From: Singulisphaera acidiphila DSM 18658
GTDB lineage: Bacteria > Planctomycetota > Planctomycetia > Isosphaerales > Isosphaeraceae
Direction: 5' to 3'
Assembly: GCF_000242455.2 (NCBI RefSeq)
Contig: NC_019892.1
Location: 1,922,001-1,986,000 of the forward strand
DNA: 64,000 bases
Part shown: in pieces, positions 26,187 through 34,111 of the stretch
How the letters are laid out: every line of letters starts with the position of its first letter
Numbering within the stretch: position 1 is the first letter of the stretch
The notes under the pieces: generated by a model
Database searches by the model: none
Told to the model about the DNA's origin: nothing
Seen by the model: only the letters and a program-made list of their open reading frames with translations
Program-made: the position numbers and the translations under genes

Positions 26187-26406
26187 TGGGGACAACCTTT
26201 ATCTACAGAGCGCCCTTTCGCTGAGGGCGTGGCTCCCATGCCTCTGCCGGGTTCTCAACATCGAGAATCGAGGCCAAGCTGATTGACCTCAGGGACCTGA
26301 TTAAGCTTATTCCGAAATCACTTGTCCGTCAAAGCGCGATGCTTGAAATCATCGATCCGCGATAGAATAGCGCCAGTGGAACCCTTTTTTCGCGGAGATC
26401 ACGCCC

Positions 26407-27261
26407 ATGGAGTCGCACTCGCACCCACCGCACCAGAACCTTCCAGGGCGTAGGTTCCCCGTCTTGCCGATCGTGACCCCGGATTCGACCCCCGACACGT
26501 CTGGGTTTATCTTCCCCGGCCTACCGATCGTTACTCCGGACCCGCCCCGACTCTCCCAACGCGAGAAGTACGGGGCGCTCTTCTACGTCGGTCTCTTCGG
26601 CCTGGCGGTCCTCATCGGTCTTATCGGCTGGTTTGCCCATGGCGCCTGGTCGCTCCGTGATGTCTGGTCGAATGTCTATGTCTTGCACGACGATTCCCGA
26701 CCGGAGGTCGACCGCGTTCGCGCGGCCTTGGCGTTGAGTCGTGACTCGAGGGTCAACCAGCGACAGCGGTGGGATATTTGCCTGAGGACCCCGCTCCCCG
26801 CGTTAGCACGGTACGTCCTCGCCGAATCGCTGACGGCCGAAGCGGCCTCGGCGGATCCGCGAGGGTATGCGTTGACCGTCGCTCGAAGCCCGGACTGGCC
26901 CGTCTGGCTCCGGGTTCTTCTGACCCGCCCGATGGCTTATGCCGCGGTGGACGGGGTCAAGTTCCCTGCGGTTGCGCTGGAGGAATTGAAGGGGAATCCC
27001 GATCGAGGGATTGCGCTTTGGGCCTCGTTCGTCCTGACGCAACTGGATTTGAACGACCGCGCGGGTCCCCAGGTCTTGGTGGCAGGCTGCGAGGGCTCCG
27101 GATGGGAGCGCGAGCTGGCCTGTCTCCTGCTCGAGGCGTCTCGGCTCAAGGGGCGGCCCGATGAGCAGAAGCGGCTCCTCGACCAGGCGACCGCCTGGCT
27201 TCGTGCCCACCATCCTGAGAGCAAGCCGCTTTGGTCGCAACCGGGCCTCAAGTCCCCTTGA
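26407..27261 (+). CDS. Single-pass membrane protein with a repeated LPIVTPD motif
   Basis: 284 residues of unknown function. The N-terminal tail repeats FPVLPIVTPDSTPD and FPGLPIVTPDPPR, then one helix (LFYVGLFGLAVLIGLIGWFAH at about residues 57-77) anchors it. The remaining ~200 residues are helical, with a look of TPR- or HEAT-like repeats (DRVRAALALSRDSRVNQRQRW, AVALEELKGNPDRGIALWASFV). It ends nine bases from the convergent CinA gene. Confidence 0.55.
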   Translation: MESHSHPPHQNLPGRRFPVLPIVTPDSTPDTSGFIFPGLPIVTPDPPRLSQREKYGALFYVGLFGLAVLIGLIGWFAHGAWSLRDVWSNVYVLHDDSRPEVDRVRAALALSRDSRVNQRQRWDICLRTPLPALARYVLAESLTAEAASADPRGYALTVARSPDWPVWLRVLLTRPMAYAAVDGVKFPAVALEELKGNPDRGIALWASFVLTQLDLNDRAGPQVLVAGCEGSGWERELACLLLEASRLKGRPDEQKRLLDQATAWLRAHHPESKPLWSQPGLKSP

Positions 27262-27270
27262 GATCGGAAC

Positions 27271-28530
27271 TCACTTCGAGGGCAATGCGAGAAGTGCCAG
27301 GCGCGCCCAGTTCAGGACGTGCTTGGCGGATCGTCGCTGAATGATCTCACGGGGTTGTTCCGGGCCAATCTCGAGCCTGCGCGTCTGGACCCTTCCATCG
27401 GGAGTCGCTAATCCGAGAAAGACGAGACCGACCGGCTTCTCAGGCGTTCCACCCGTTGGGCCGGCAACACCTGTGACGCTCAGGCCGAGGGTTGCGTGAA
27501 ATCGCTCGCGGACTCCGATAGCCATGGCCTCGGCGACTTCGGCACTGACCGCGCCATAGGTCGTCAGCAGTGAGGCAGGGACGCCCAGAAGTTCCTGCTT
27601 TGCCTGGTTGGCGTAAGAGACGACACCGCCGGGGAAGTAGTCGCTGACGCCAGGCTGAGCGGTGATCATCTGGGCGACCAGCCCTCCCGTGCACGACTCG
27701 GCGGTGGCCAGCGTGGATCCGGTCCGGACGAGCTGAGCAAGGAGCGCTTCCGCGACGTCCCCGGTTCCCTCGCCAACGATCAATTCAATGAACCGCTCGC
27801 GGATCAACGTTAAGGTCGGTTCCATCGCGAGTCGCGCTTCCTCTTCGGTCGCCCCCTCCGCCGAGATCCGGAAGCTGATTGTGGCGTCATGCGCGGTGAT
27901 GCCGACTTCGGGGATCCGTCCGCGAGCGGTCAAATCCAGCGCGGCGGCTTCGACGTCCGACTCCCCTTTGCCGAACAGGTTGATCTTGTGGTGGAGGATA
28001 ACCCGCCCGCTCGTGGCGAACTGATTCAACCGAGGGCGGACTTGTTCCTCATACATCGTCCGCAATTCGGAGGGGACCCCGGGTAGGCATGTGACGACCG
28101 CGTTGGCGACCTTCATCCAGATCCCGGGGGCGGTTCCGACCCGGTTCGGCACCATCTCGGCCCCGACGGGAAAGAGGGCCTGAACCCGGTTCCGCTCGGC
28201 CATCGGCCGGCTTCGCCGCGCGAACATGGCCGTGATCGCCTCGAGGGCTTCGGCCTTTTCAACCAGGGGAACGCCCGCCACCAGAGCCAACGCCTCGCGG
28301 GTCAAGTCGTCCTGGGTCGGTCCCAGGCCGCCGCTGACCAGGATGAGGTCCGCGCGGGCGATCGCGATGCGGAAGGCCGCGACGTTCTCGTCCAGGTCGT
28401 CGCCCAGCGTGGTGTGAAAGTGAACCGGGATGCCGAGCGTGCTGAGTTCTCGACTGAGCCACTGGCTATTGGTATCGAGGCTTTGCCCGCTGACGAGCTC
28501 GCTACCGATCGCGATGATTTCCGCCTTCAT
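27271..28530 (-). CDS. cinA: CinA: nicotinamide-nucleotide amidohydrolase/competence protein
   Basis: 419 residues. The N-terminal molybdopterin-binding-like domain begins MKAEIIAIGSELVSGQSLDTN and contains GGLGPTQDDLTREALA. The C-terminal CinA domain has LATAESCTGGLVAQM with the catalytic serine region, SYANQAKQELLGV and SVTGVAGPTGGTPEKPVG. The C-terminal domain deamidates NMN; the N-terminal domain has ADP-ribose pyrophosphatase activity in known relatives. The ATG at 28530 was chosen over in-frame upstream codons because AAAGGTAAGGGA precedes it and it gives the standard MKAEII start. Confidence 0.93.
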   Translation of the reverse strand: MKAEIIAIGSELVSGQSLDTNSQWLSRELSTLGIPVHFHTTLGDDLDENVAAFRIAIARADLILVSGGLGPTQDDLTREALALVAGVPLVEKAEALEAITAMFARRSRPMAERNRVQALFPVGAEMVPNRVGTAPGIWMKVANAVVTCLPGVPSELRTMYEEQVRPRLNQFATSGRVILHHKINLFGKGESDVEAAALDLTARGRIPEVGITAHDATISFRISAEGATEEEARLAMEPTLTLIRERFIELIVGEGTGDVAEALLAQLVRTGSTLATAESCTGGLVAQMITAQPGVSDYFPGGVVSYANQAKQELLGVPASLLTTYGAVSAEVAEAMAIGVRERFHATLGLSVTGVAGPTGGTPEKPVGLVFLGLATPDGRVQTRRLEIGPEQPREIIQRRSAKHVLNWARLALLALPSK

Positions 28531-28704
28531 TCCCTTACCTTTGTGCCTTCTCTTATATGTCGGGTGGGGATGGCCCGCCTCGGCTCTTCGTGTTAAGGGG
28601 TGGCCTTTGCCTGCCACTACCCTGAGGGATGGTCGGCTGAAGCCGACCCGATAAGGCCGAGACGGCGGTGTCCCAAGTCATCATAGGGAACCGAGTCCAC
28701 TGGC

Positions 28705-30051
28705 TCAGACCTTGTTCGCCTCAGGATTCGCGACTGGCGTTCGAATGTATCCCGAGTCGGCCGGCGCCTGGTAATCGATGGTAGCGAGGTCGGGGGTCTC
28801 GATCCGCTGATGATTTCGGATTCGGCTCTCGAGCGCTGCGTCGAGAATTCCCCCGGTTAGCAGTGTCCGCTCGACAGGATAGGGAGGTTGTTTCTTGGTG
28901 AGGAAGTCTTCGATCCGCAAGACGAGCGGGTCGAAGAACCGAGCGCCTGGGGGAGCTGGCAAATAGGCCAAGGTGGAAACGATCTCTTCGCGATCGCCTC
29001 CCGCCGCGAGCCGGCCGGCGAAGGTCGTGTCGTCGACGTGGCCGTTGAGGATCAAGACGCTGGCGCGGAAGCCGTCGGCATATTCCACAAGGAAGGCGAT
29101 CGGGTGGCGCAGCCTTGTCTGGAAGTCGCGCCCGGCCGGCGGTTTGAAGTCGAGGGTGTTCTGCCGCATGTCCCCCGGGTTGACGGTGTGGCTGCGGGAA
29201 AGTGCTTGATCGAGGAGTTGCCGCGACCAGCCCCCTTTCTCGCCGGCATCCCAGACCGCGTCTCCTTCCAGGCAAGTCACGGCGACCACGCCTTGGGGTT
29301 TCCCTTGCCGGTCGCGTCGTTCGACCATGCACTGCAAGGTCTCGAGCGCATGGAACCCGAAGATCTCGAGGTCGCCCCGCGAAACCACCAGCGCTTCGTT
29401 CCATCGCCGGCCCAGAGGGACCTCGAGCGCGGGGAGTCGCCAGGTAATCGGCAAGCTGGAGCCGGCCATCAGGGGAAATTGCAGTTCCTGAGCCTGCTCG
29501 ACCATCGACCGGGCCTCGGGCCGGCTGTAGGAGAGGTGCTTGTCCACGAACACGGGGACCGAGCGTTTCGAGGCCCGGAAGACGTCGGTCACCTCACGAA
29601 AGAACCGACCGCGAGGGTAGAGCTTTTGGAGCTTTTCGTTGTAGGGATAATCGCCATGCTCGGCGATCAGCAGCACGCCGTCGACGGCGAGTTTCCCCGT
29701 ACCCAGAGTCAGGGCATCGGCGATCGAGGGGCTAAGCCGGACCTGGTTCCGCGCTGCCTTGGCCCGTCCGAGATCGGTCTCCTCGGCCACCTGCTCGATG
29801 AACAGGCTCGCAATCTCAAAGCCGGGGCGGTGCAAACCGTCTTCGCCATGGATCACGAAGCCATCGAGGAATCGGCCCACAATATGGTAGGCGTGCGAAA
29901 GGTAGTGATAGACGCTCGTCACCACGGCCAGCTTCATCCGAGGAGTCGACCCGGTCCTTGGCCGGTCGTCTGCCGCCAAGGCCAGGCTCGCCGACCCGAC
30001 GGCCAGTCCGGTCGCTCCGAGAAACTCGCGTCGTGTCGCGGGCGGCGTCAT
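28705..30051 (-). CDS. Tat-exported conserved protein of unknown function
   Basis: 448 residues. The leader TRREFLGATGLAVGSASLALAAD is a twin-arginine signal. The mature part has MKLAVVTSVYHYLSHAYHIVGRFLDGF, GVLLIAEHGDYPYNEKLQKLYPR and GVVAVTCLEGDAVWDAGEKGGW. This family is found in planctomycetes and has no assigned activity that I recall. GAAGG lies about ten bases before the ATG at 30051. Confidence 0.65.
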   Translation of the reverse strand: MTPPATRREFLGATGLAVGSASLALAADDRPRTGSTPRMKLAVVTSVYHYLSHAYHIVGRFLDGFVIHGEDGLHRPGFEIASLFIEQVAEETDLGRAKAARNQVRLSPSIADALTLGTGKLAVDGVLLIAEHGDYPYNEKLQKLYPRGRFFREVTDVFRASKRSVPVFVDKHLSYSRPEARSMVEQAQELQFPLMAGSSLPITWRLPALEVPLGRRWNEALVVSRGDLEIFGFHALETLQCMVERRDRQGKPQGVVAVTCLEGDAVWDAGEKGGWSRQLLDQALSRSHTVNPGDMRQNTLDFKPPAGRDFQTRLRHPIAFLVEYADGFRASVLILNGHVDDTTFAGRLAAGGDREEIVSTLAYLPAPPGARFFDPLVLRIEDFLTKKQPPYPVERTLLTGGILDAALESRIRNHQRIETPDLATIDYQAPADSGYIRTPVANPEANKV

Positions 30052-30299
30052 GAGGTTTGACCTTCGTTTTTTTGGGGGTCCGAGATCAGGCTGGTCGGGG
30101 AAGGACACTCGTCCCTGCAACGCCGTTGGATGGCCAGCCGCCATGGGTTCAGCCGTTTCAGCCAAGGGCAGTTTGGCGAGATCGCCCCCCCTGGTCAAGC
30201 CGCAGACGACCCCTTAGAGTCTTCTTGGTTTGTCGTCTGATCGTTTCTTGGTAAGATTGGCCTGTGCCCTTTGGATCGGGAAATGGAGTTCCCCCCATC

Positions 30300-31376
30300 A
30301 TGGTCAGACCGCTTCACGAACTGCGCGACTTGCACCCCGCCCGCGTCTGTATCATCAAGCCAAGCGCGCTCGGTGACGTGGTCAATGCGTTCTCCGCCCT
30401 CTCCGCGCTCCGGGCGATCTGGCCCAAAGCGCGAATCACATGGGTGATCAACACGTCGTTGCGCGGACTGGTCGACGGGCATCCCGAACTCGATGATGTG
30501 GTCCTCTACGATCGGGCTCGGACCAATTTTCGCCCCAAGGGAATCGCAACGTTCGCCAGGTTTCTGACCCAACTCCGCAAAGGCGAGTACGACCTGGCGA
30601 TCGACTTGCAGGGCTTGCTCCGTTCCGGCCTGATGACGGCCGCGACGCGAGCCCCCATCCGCGTCGGCCTGGCCGATGCGCGTGAAGGGGCGACGCTCTT
30701 CTATACCCATCGCGTGACGCCTCCGCCCTCGGCCGCGCACGCCGTGGATCGACTGCTCAGCATCGCCGAGTCGTTTGGGGCCGACATTTCGTCCCCTCGA
30801 TTCGTGGTCGCGGCCGGCGAAGCCGATCGGGCCTGGGCTCTTGACGTCCTCTCAGGAGTCCCCACGCCCCGCTTGATGCTGAACATGGGAGCCCGTTGGC
30901 AGACCAAGCGGTGGCCCCCCGAGCATTTTGCTGAGCTCGCTCGCCGAGCTGTCGCGGCCTACGGGGCGGGCCTGGTCGTCGTCGGCGCACCCGAGGATCG
31001 GCCGATCGTCGACGCCTTCCGGCGGCATCTCGGCGAGATCCCGGTCGTCGACCTCTGTGGCCGGACCACTCTCCCGCAATTGGCCGCCGTCTCCGCCGCT
31101 GTCGACTTGCTCCTCTCGAACGACTCCGGTCCGCTCCATCTGGCCACGGCGGCCGGTGCCCGTGTGGTTGGAATCTATACCTGTACGAGCCCGGCCCAGA
31201 ACGGTCCGTACGGTCCGAACGCCACGGCGGTTGAGACCAAAGTCTGGTGCGCCGCGAGCTATGTGACGACCTGCTCTCGGCTCGACTGCTTCGCCGAACT
31301 CACGCCCGATCGGGTTTGGCCGATCGTCGACGCCCACCTGGCCTCTCGAAAATCACTCCCATCGCCGGCCGCTTGA
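30300..31376 (+). CDS. Glycosyltransferase family 9 (heptosyltransferase-like)
   Basis: 358 residues. The start RVCIIKPSALGDVVNAFSALSALRAIWP is the GT9 nucleotide-sugar region, and SNDSGPLHLATAAGARVVGIY the conserved C-terminal motif that binds the donor. GT9 enzymes add ADP-heptose or related sugars to lipopolysaccharide cores; the precise donor is not visible. GGAG lies about ten bases before the ATG at 30300. Confidence 0.88.
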   Translation: MVRPLHELRDLHPARVCIIKPSALGDVVNAFSALSALRAIWPKARITWVINTSLRGLVDGHPELDDVVLYDRARTNFRPKGIATFARFLTQLRKGEYDLAIDLQGLLRSGLMTAATRAPIRVGLADAREGATLFYTHRVTPPPSAAHAVDRLLSIAESFGADISSPRFVVAAGEADRAWALDVLSGVPTPRLMLNMGARWQTKRWPPEHFAELARRAVAAYGAGLVVVGAPEDRPIVDAFRRHLGEIPVVDLCGRTTLPQLAAVSAAVDLLLSNDSGPLHLATAAGARVVGIYTCTSPAQNGPYGPNATAVETKVWCAASYVTTCSRLDCFAELTPDRVWPIVDAHLASRKSLPSPAA

Positions 31377-31589
31377 TGGATTCTTGGATACAAGACATGC
31401 CAATGTTGCGGTCTTGGCGTGTGCGATGCTTAATTGCTTTTGTTTTGTAAAAGTGATTTTCCGAGATGGCCCTGCCCTGCTCTTTCGCCTCGGGATGCGC
31501 GAGGTGGAGTTTTCGGGCTTCCTCAAAGGTGGCCCTGTTAAGCATCTGCGGTGCACTGTTGCCGTAGGGATCGGATCATCGTTGGCCGG

Positions 31590-32345
31590 TCAGCCTGGAC
31601 CATCATTCTTCCGGGTGTCTGGTTCCCGTTCGACGGCTTCGACTGCGGCATCGATCACTGAGTTCAGCGTCTTGACGCTGGGAGTGTTGCGGAAGACGTG
31701 GCGGATGAGACCGCGGTGATCGATGACGTAGAACGTCGGCCATGAGTCGACATTGTACCGGCGAGCGATCAGCCCCGCTTTGTTAACACTCTCGTCCCCG
31801 TCCCACCAGGACCGCCACGTGAGGCCCTCTTTTGTGATCCGCTCTTTGAGCTTGTCACGGTCATTGTCACTGTTAACTCCGAGGAGCACAAACGGCCTGC
31901 CTCGCATCCGCTCCTCGAGCGTCTGCTCGTCCTTGTACATCGACCGGCACGAAGCGCACCAGTCGCCCCAGAAGGCGAGAACGACCACCTTGCCTTGGGA
32001 GTCGCTCAGTTTGAACGGCTTGCCGTCGATGTCCAAGCCGGCAATCTCCGGAGCCGGTTTGTCGACTTGCAGGTTTCGGATCCCGTCCAACTCGGTCTGG
32101 GCTTGAATGCCCAGGGTTTCACCGCGTTTGTGGGGCAGGTCGCCGAACTCCCTCACCGTCCGATCGAGCACGGCTTCGGCTTCCTTGATCAGCACGTCGG
32201 GATCTCTCCCGACAAAGCGGGCGAAATCCTCTTTGCTGAAACCTTGCTCGAGGAAGTTCGCCTCCCACTGTCTGGCGGCCTCGGCACTTCCTCTGATTTC
32301 CCGGATCCGCGCTGCCTGGTGTTTGAAGTACTGGCCGAGAGTTAG
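31590..32345 (-). pseudogene. 3' fragment of the split sigma/propeller/thioredoxin gene (TlpA-like domain)
   Basis: This is the C-terminal 251 codons of the gene whose 5' part is 34108-36334. The frame begins at the insertion point (LTLGQYFKHQAAR) and contains a helical region, then a TlpA/redoxin domain starting at APEIAGLDIDGKPFKLSD with the active site FWGDWCASCRSM. The cysteines are at restored residues 871 and 874. The frame runs a further 43 bases into the element before a stop at 32388, with no clear start; the nearest in-frame candidate is GTG 32195 with no good ribosome site. It is unlikely to be made in full unless the element drives transcription outward. Confidence 0.85.
32342..32345. 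repeat. Target-site duplication TTAG (left copy)
   Basis: TTAG directly abuts the left inverted repeat and is repeated at 34108-34111 on the other side. Removing the element and one copy restores the interrupted frame. Confidence 0.85.
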
Positions 32346-32360
32346 CCTGGATTTCTCACC
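32346..32360 (+). repeat. Left terminal inverted repeat of the insertion sequence
   Basis: CCTGGATTTCTCACC, matched perfectly in reverse by 34093-34107. This defines the left edge of the element. Confidence 0.92.
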
Positions 32361-32369
32361 AGGGATTGA

Positions 32370-32440
32370 ATCGGGCTGCCTTGCGTGTCATAGGTGGAAT
32401 TGCGACAACCACTTTTGACACCGAACCAAGGCAGCCCGAT
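32370..32440 (+). promoter_or_regulatory. Hairpin that covers the transposase start codon
   Basis: Perfect 13-bp inverted repeat: ATCGGGCTGCCTT at 32370-32382 and AAGGCAGCCCGAT at 32428-32440, with a 45-base loop. The right arm contains the AAGG ribosome-site candidate and the first two bases of the transposase ATG (32439). A transcript reading in from outside would fold and hide the start; one begun inside the loop would not. Confidence 0.6.
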
Positions 32441-33863
32441 GGCTACAGAGTGTAACTCGACTTACCTCGACTTTTCCATCCTCGGTCACCGCCAAGTGCT
32501 CGCCGATTTTGACGGGGGCGCCATCTCTTCCGACGGCGGTGCACTTCTGCTCCGTCAGATCGAAGCCCGCACCGGGATCATCCGCCAGTTCGCCGCCTGC
32601 TTTACCGACCATCGCGATCCTGACCTCGTCGAGCACCCCCTGGAACACCTCCTGGCCCAACGCGTCTATGGTCTGGCCTTGGGCTACGAAGACCTCAACG
32701 ACCACGACGATCTCCGCTGCGATCCGTTACTGGCCACCGTCGTCGGCAAGACCGATCCCACCGGCCAGGACCGGCCACGGCTCCGCGATCGCGGCAAGCC
32801 GCTGGCTGGCAAGAGTACCCTCAACCGCTTGGAACTGACCCCTGTCGGGGCCGACGGACAGAGCCGTTACAAGAAGATCACCTGTCAGACCCATGAGGTC
32901 GAACGGCTCTTCGTTACCCTCTTTCTTCAGGCCCACAGCCGACCCCCCGAGCGGATCGTTTTGGACCTCGACGCCACCGACGACACGGTCCATGGCCGCC
33001 AACTTGGCCGCTTTTTCCACGGCTACTACAAGGGATACTGCTATCTCCCGCTCTACATCTTCTGCGGCGACCACCTGCTCTGTGCCCGGCTGCGTCCCTC
33101 CGACATTGATGCCAGCGCCGGCTCGGTGAAGTCCCTCAAGCGGATCGTCTCGCAGATCCGCCAGGCGTGGCCTCAGGTGAAGATCCTGATCCGCGCCGAC
33201 AGCGGGTTCTGCCGCGAGGAGATCCTTCGCTGGTGTGAGGACAACGGCGTGGATTACCTGATCGGCCTGGCCAAGAACACCCGGCTGACGGCGGCGATCG
33301 CGACGGAATTGGCCCAAGCACGCCAGCAATTCGAGGCGACGAAACAGCCGTCCCGGGTCTTCGCCGAGTTGCGTTATCAAACGCAGAAGACCTGGAGCCG
33401 AGAACGTCGGGTGGTGGCCAAGGCCGAGCATCTGGGCAAGGGGGCCAACCCGCGGTTCGTGGTCACGTCGCTCACGGTCGAGGAACGAGCGGCGCCGCCG
33501 CTGTACGAGCAAGACTACTGCGGTCGCGGTGAGATGGAGAACCGGATCAAGGAGCAGCAACTCCATCTGTTCGCCGATCGGACCAGTGCCCACACGATGC
33601 GTGCCAACCAGATCCGGCTGTTCTTCTCCTCGATCGCCTACGTGTTGCTGGAGGCGTTGCGGCGGCTGGGGCTGGCGGGAACGGCGATGGCCGAGGCGCA
33701 GTGCCAAACGATCCGTCTGAAGCTCTTGAAGATCGGGGCGTTGGTGCGGGTGACGGTTCGCAAGGTGTGGGTGAAGTTCTCGAGCGGTTGTCCGTATGCG
33801 GAAGTGTTTCGGCGTGTGCACACCAACTTGGCGCGGTCGGGGCCCTTGATCCCGAGGTGCTGA
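32439..33863 (+). CDS. IS1380-family transposase
   Basis: 474 residues. The start STYLDFSILGHRQVLADFDGGAISSDGGALLLRQIE is typical of IS1380 transposases. The DDE-type catalytic segments are VLDLDATDDTVHGRQ (first aspartate), ILIRADSGFCREE (second aspartate) and YCGRGEMENRIKEQ (glutamate). The GYYKGYCYLPLYIFCGDHLL region is conserved in the family. The ATG at 32439 overlaps the right arm of the start-codon hairpin. An in-frame upstream start at 32394 is not supported by a ribosome site. Confidence 0.93.
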   Translation: MATECNSTYLDFSILGHRQVLADFDGGAISSDGGALLLRQIEARTGIIRQFAACFTDHRDPDLVEHPLEHLLAQRVYGLALGYEDLNDHDDLRCDPLLATVVGKTDPTGQDRPRLRDRGKPLAGKSTLNRLELTPVGADGQSRYKKITCQTHEVERLFVTLFLQAHSRPPERIVLDLDATDDTVHGRQLGRFFHGYYKGYCYLPLYIFCGDHLLCARLRPSDIDASAGSVKSLKRIVSQIRQAWPQVKILIRADSGFCREEILRWCEDNGVDYLIGLAKNTRLTAAIATELAQARQQFEATKQPSRVFAELRYQTQKTWSRERRVVAKAEHLGKGANPRFVVTSLTVEERAAPPLYEQDYCGRGEMENRIKEQQLHLFADRTSAHTMRANQIRLFFSSIAYVLLEALRRLGLAGTAMAEAQCQTIRLKLLKIGALVRVTVRKVWVKFSSGCPYAEVFRRVHTNLARSGPLIPRC

Positions 33864-34092
33864 AACGAGGAGACCCAGTCAAATGAGGCGGGAAAGCCCC
33901 TCCCTGAGGAGGGGTGAGGATCGGGGTGCGCCCCCGCCTGGGCGCGGGGGCCTGAGGAACCAGGTTCGCGTTGGCGTGAAGAGGTCCGATCAGGTCCACG
34001 CCGACGTGATGAGCAAGCGGGAGACCACGCAGGCCGCGGGTGGCGGGGGCGAGCCGTCGAAATCGTCGAGCGATCGGACCCCGAAAGAATAG

Positions 34093-34107
34093 GGTGAGAA
34101 ATCCAGG
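34093..34107 (-). repeat. Right terminal inverted repeat of the insertion sequence
   Basis: GGTGAGAAATCCAGG, the exact reverse complement of 32346-32360. It marks the right edge. Confidence 0.92.
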
Positions 34108-34111
34108 TTAG
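34108..34111. repeat. Target-site duplication TTAG (right copy)
   Basis: Copy of the TTAG at 32342-32345 outside the right end of the element. Confidence 0.85.

Larger units (their letters stand above)
32346..34107 (+). mobile_element. IS1380-family insertion sequence, 1762 bp
   Basis: The element is bounded by perfect 15-bp inverted repeats (CCTGGATTTCTCACC at 32346-32360 and its complement at 34093-34107) and flanked by TTAG on both sides. It holds one transposase gene (32439-33863) and about 230 bases of GC-rich sequence after it. It interrupts a minus-strand gene at codon 742/743 of the restored frame. Everything needed for movement appears intact. Confidence 0.93.

Noticed and set aside
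28888..30060. 390-codon plus-strand frame opposite the Tat-signal gene
   Set aside because: Antisense shadow; no motif and no ribosome site.
31377..31589. Possible gene fragment on the minus strand (frame with MLNRATFEEARKLHLAHP)
   Set aside because: The frame is short, more AT-rich than its surroundings, has no ribosome site and overlaps the glycosyltransferase end. It could be an old remnant but there is not enough to support it.
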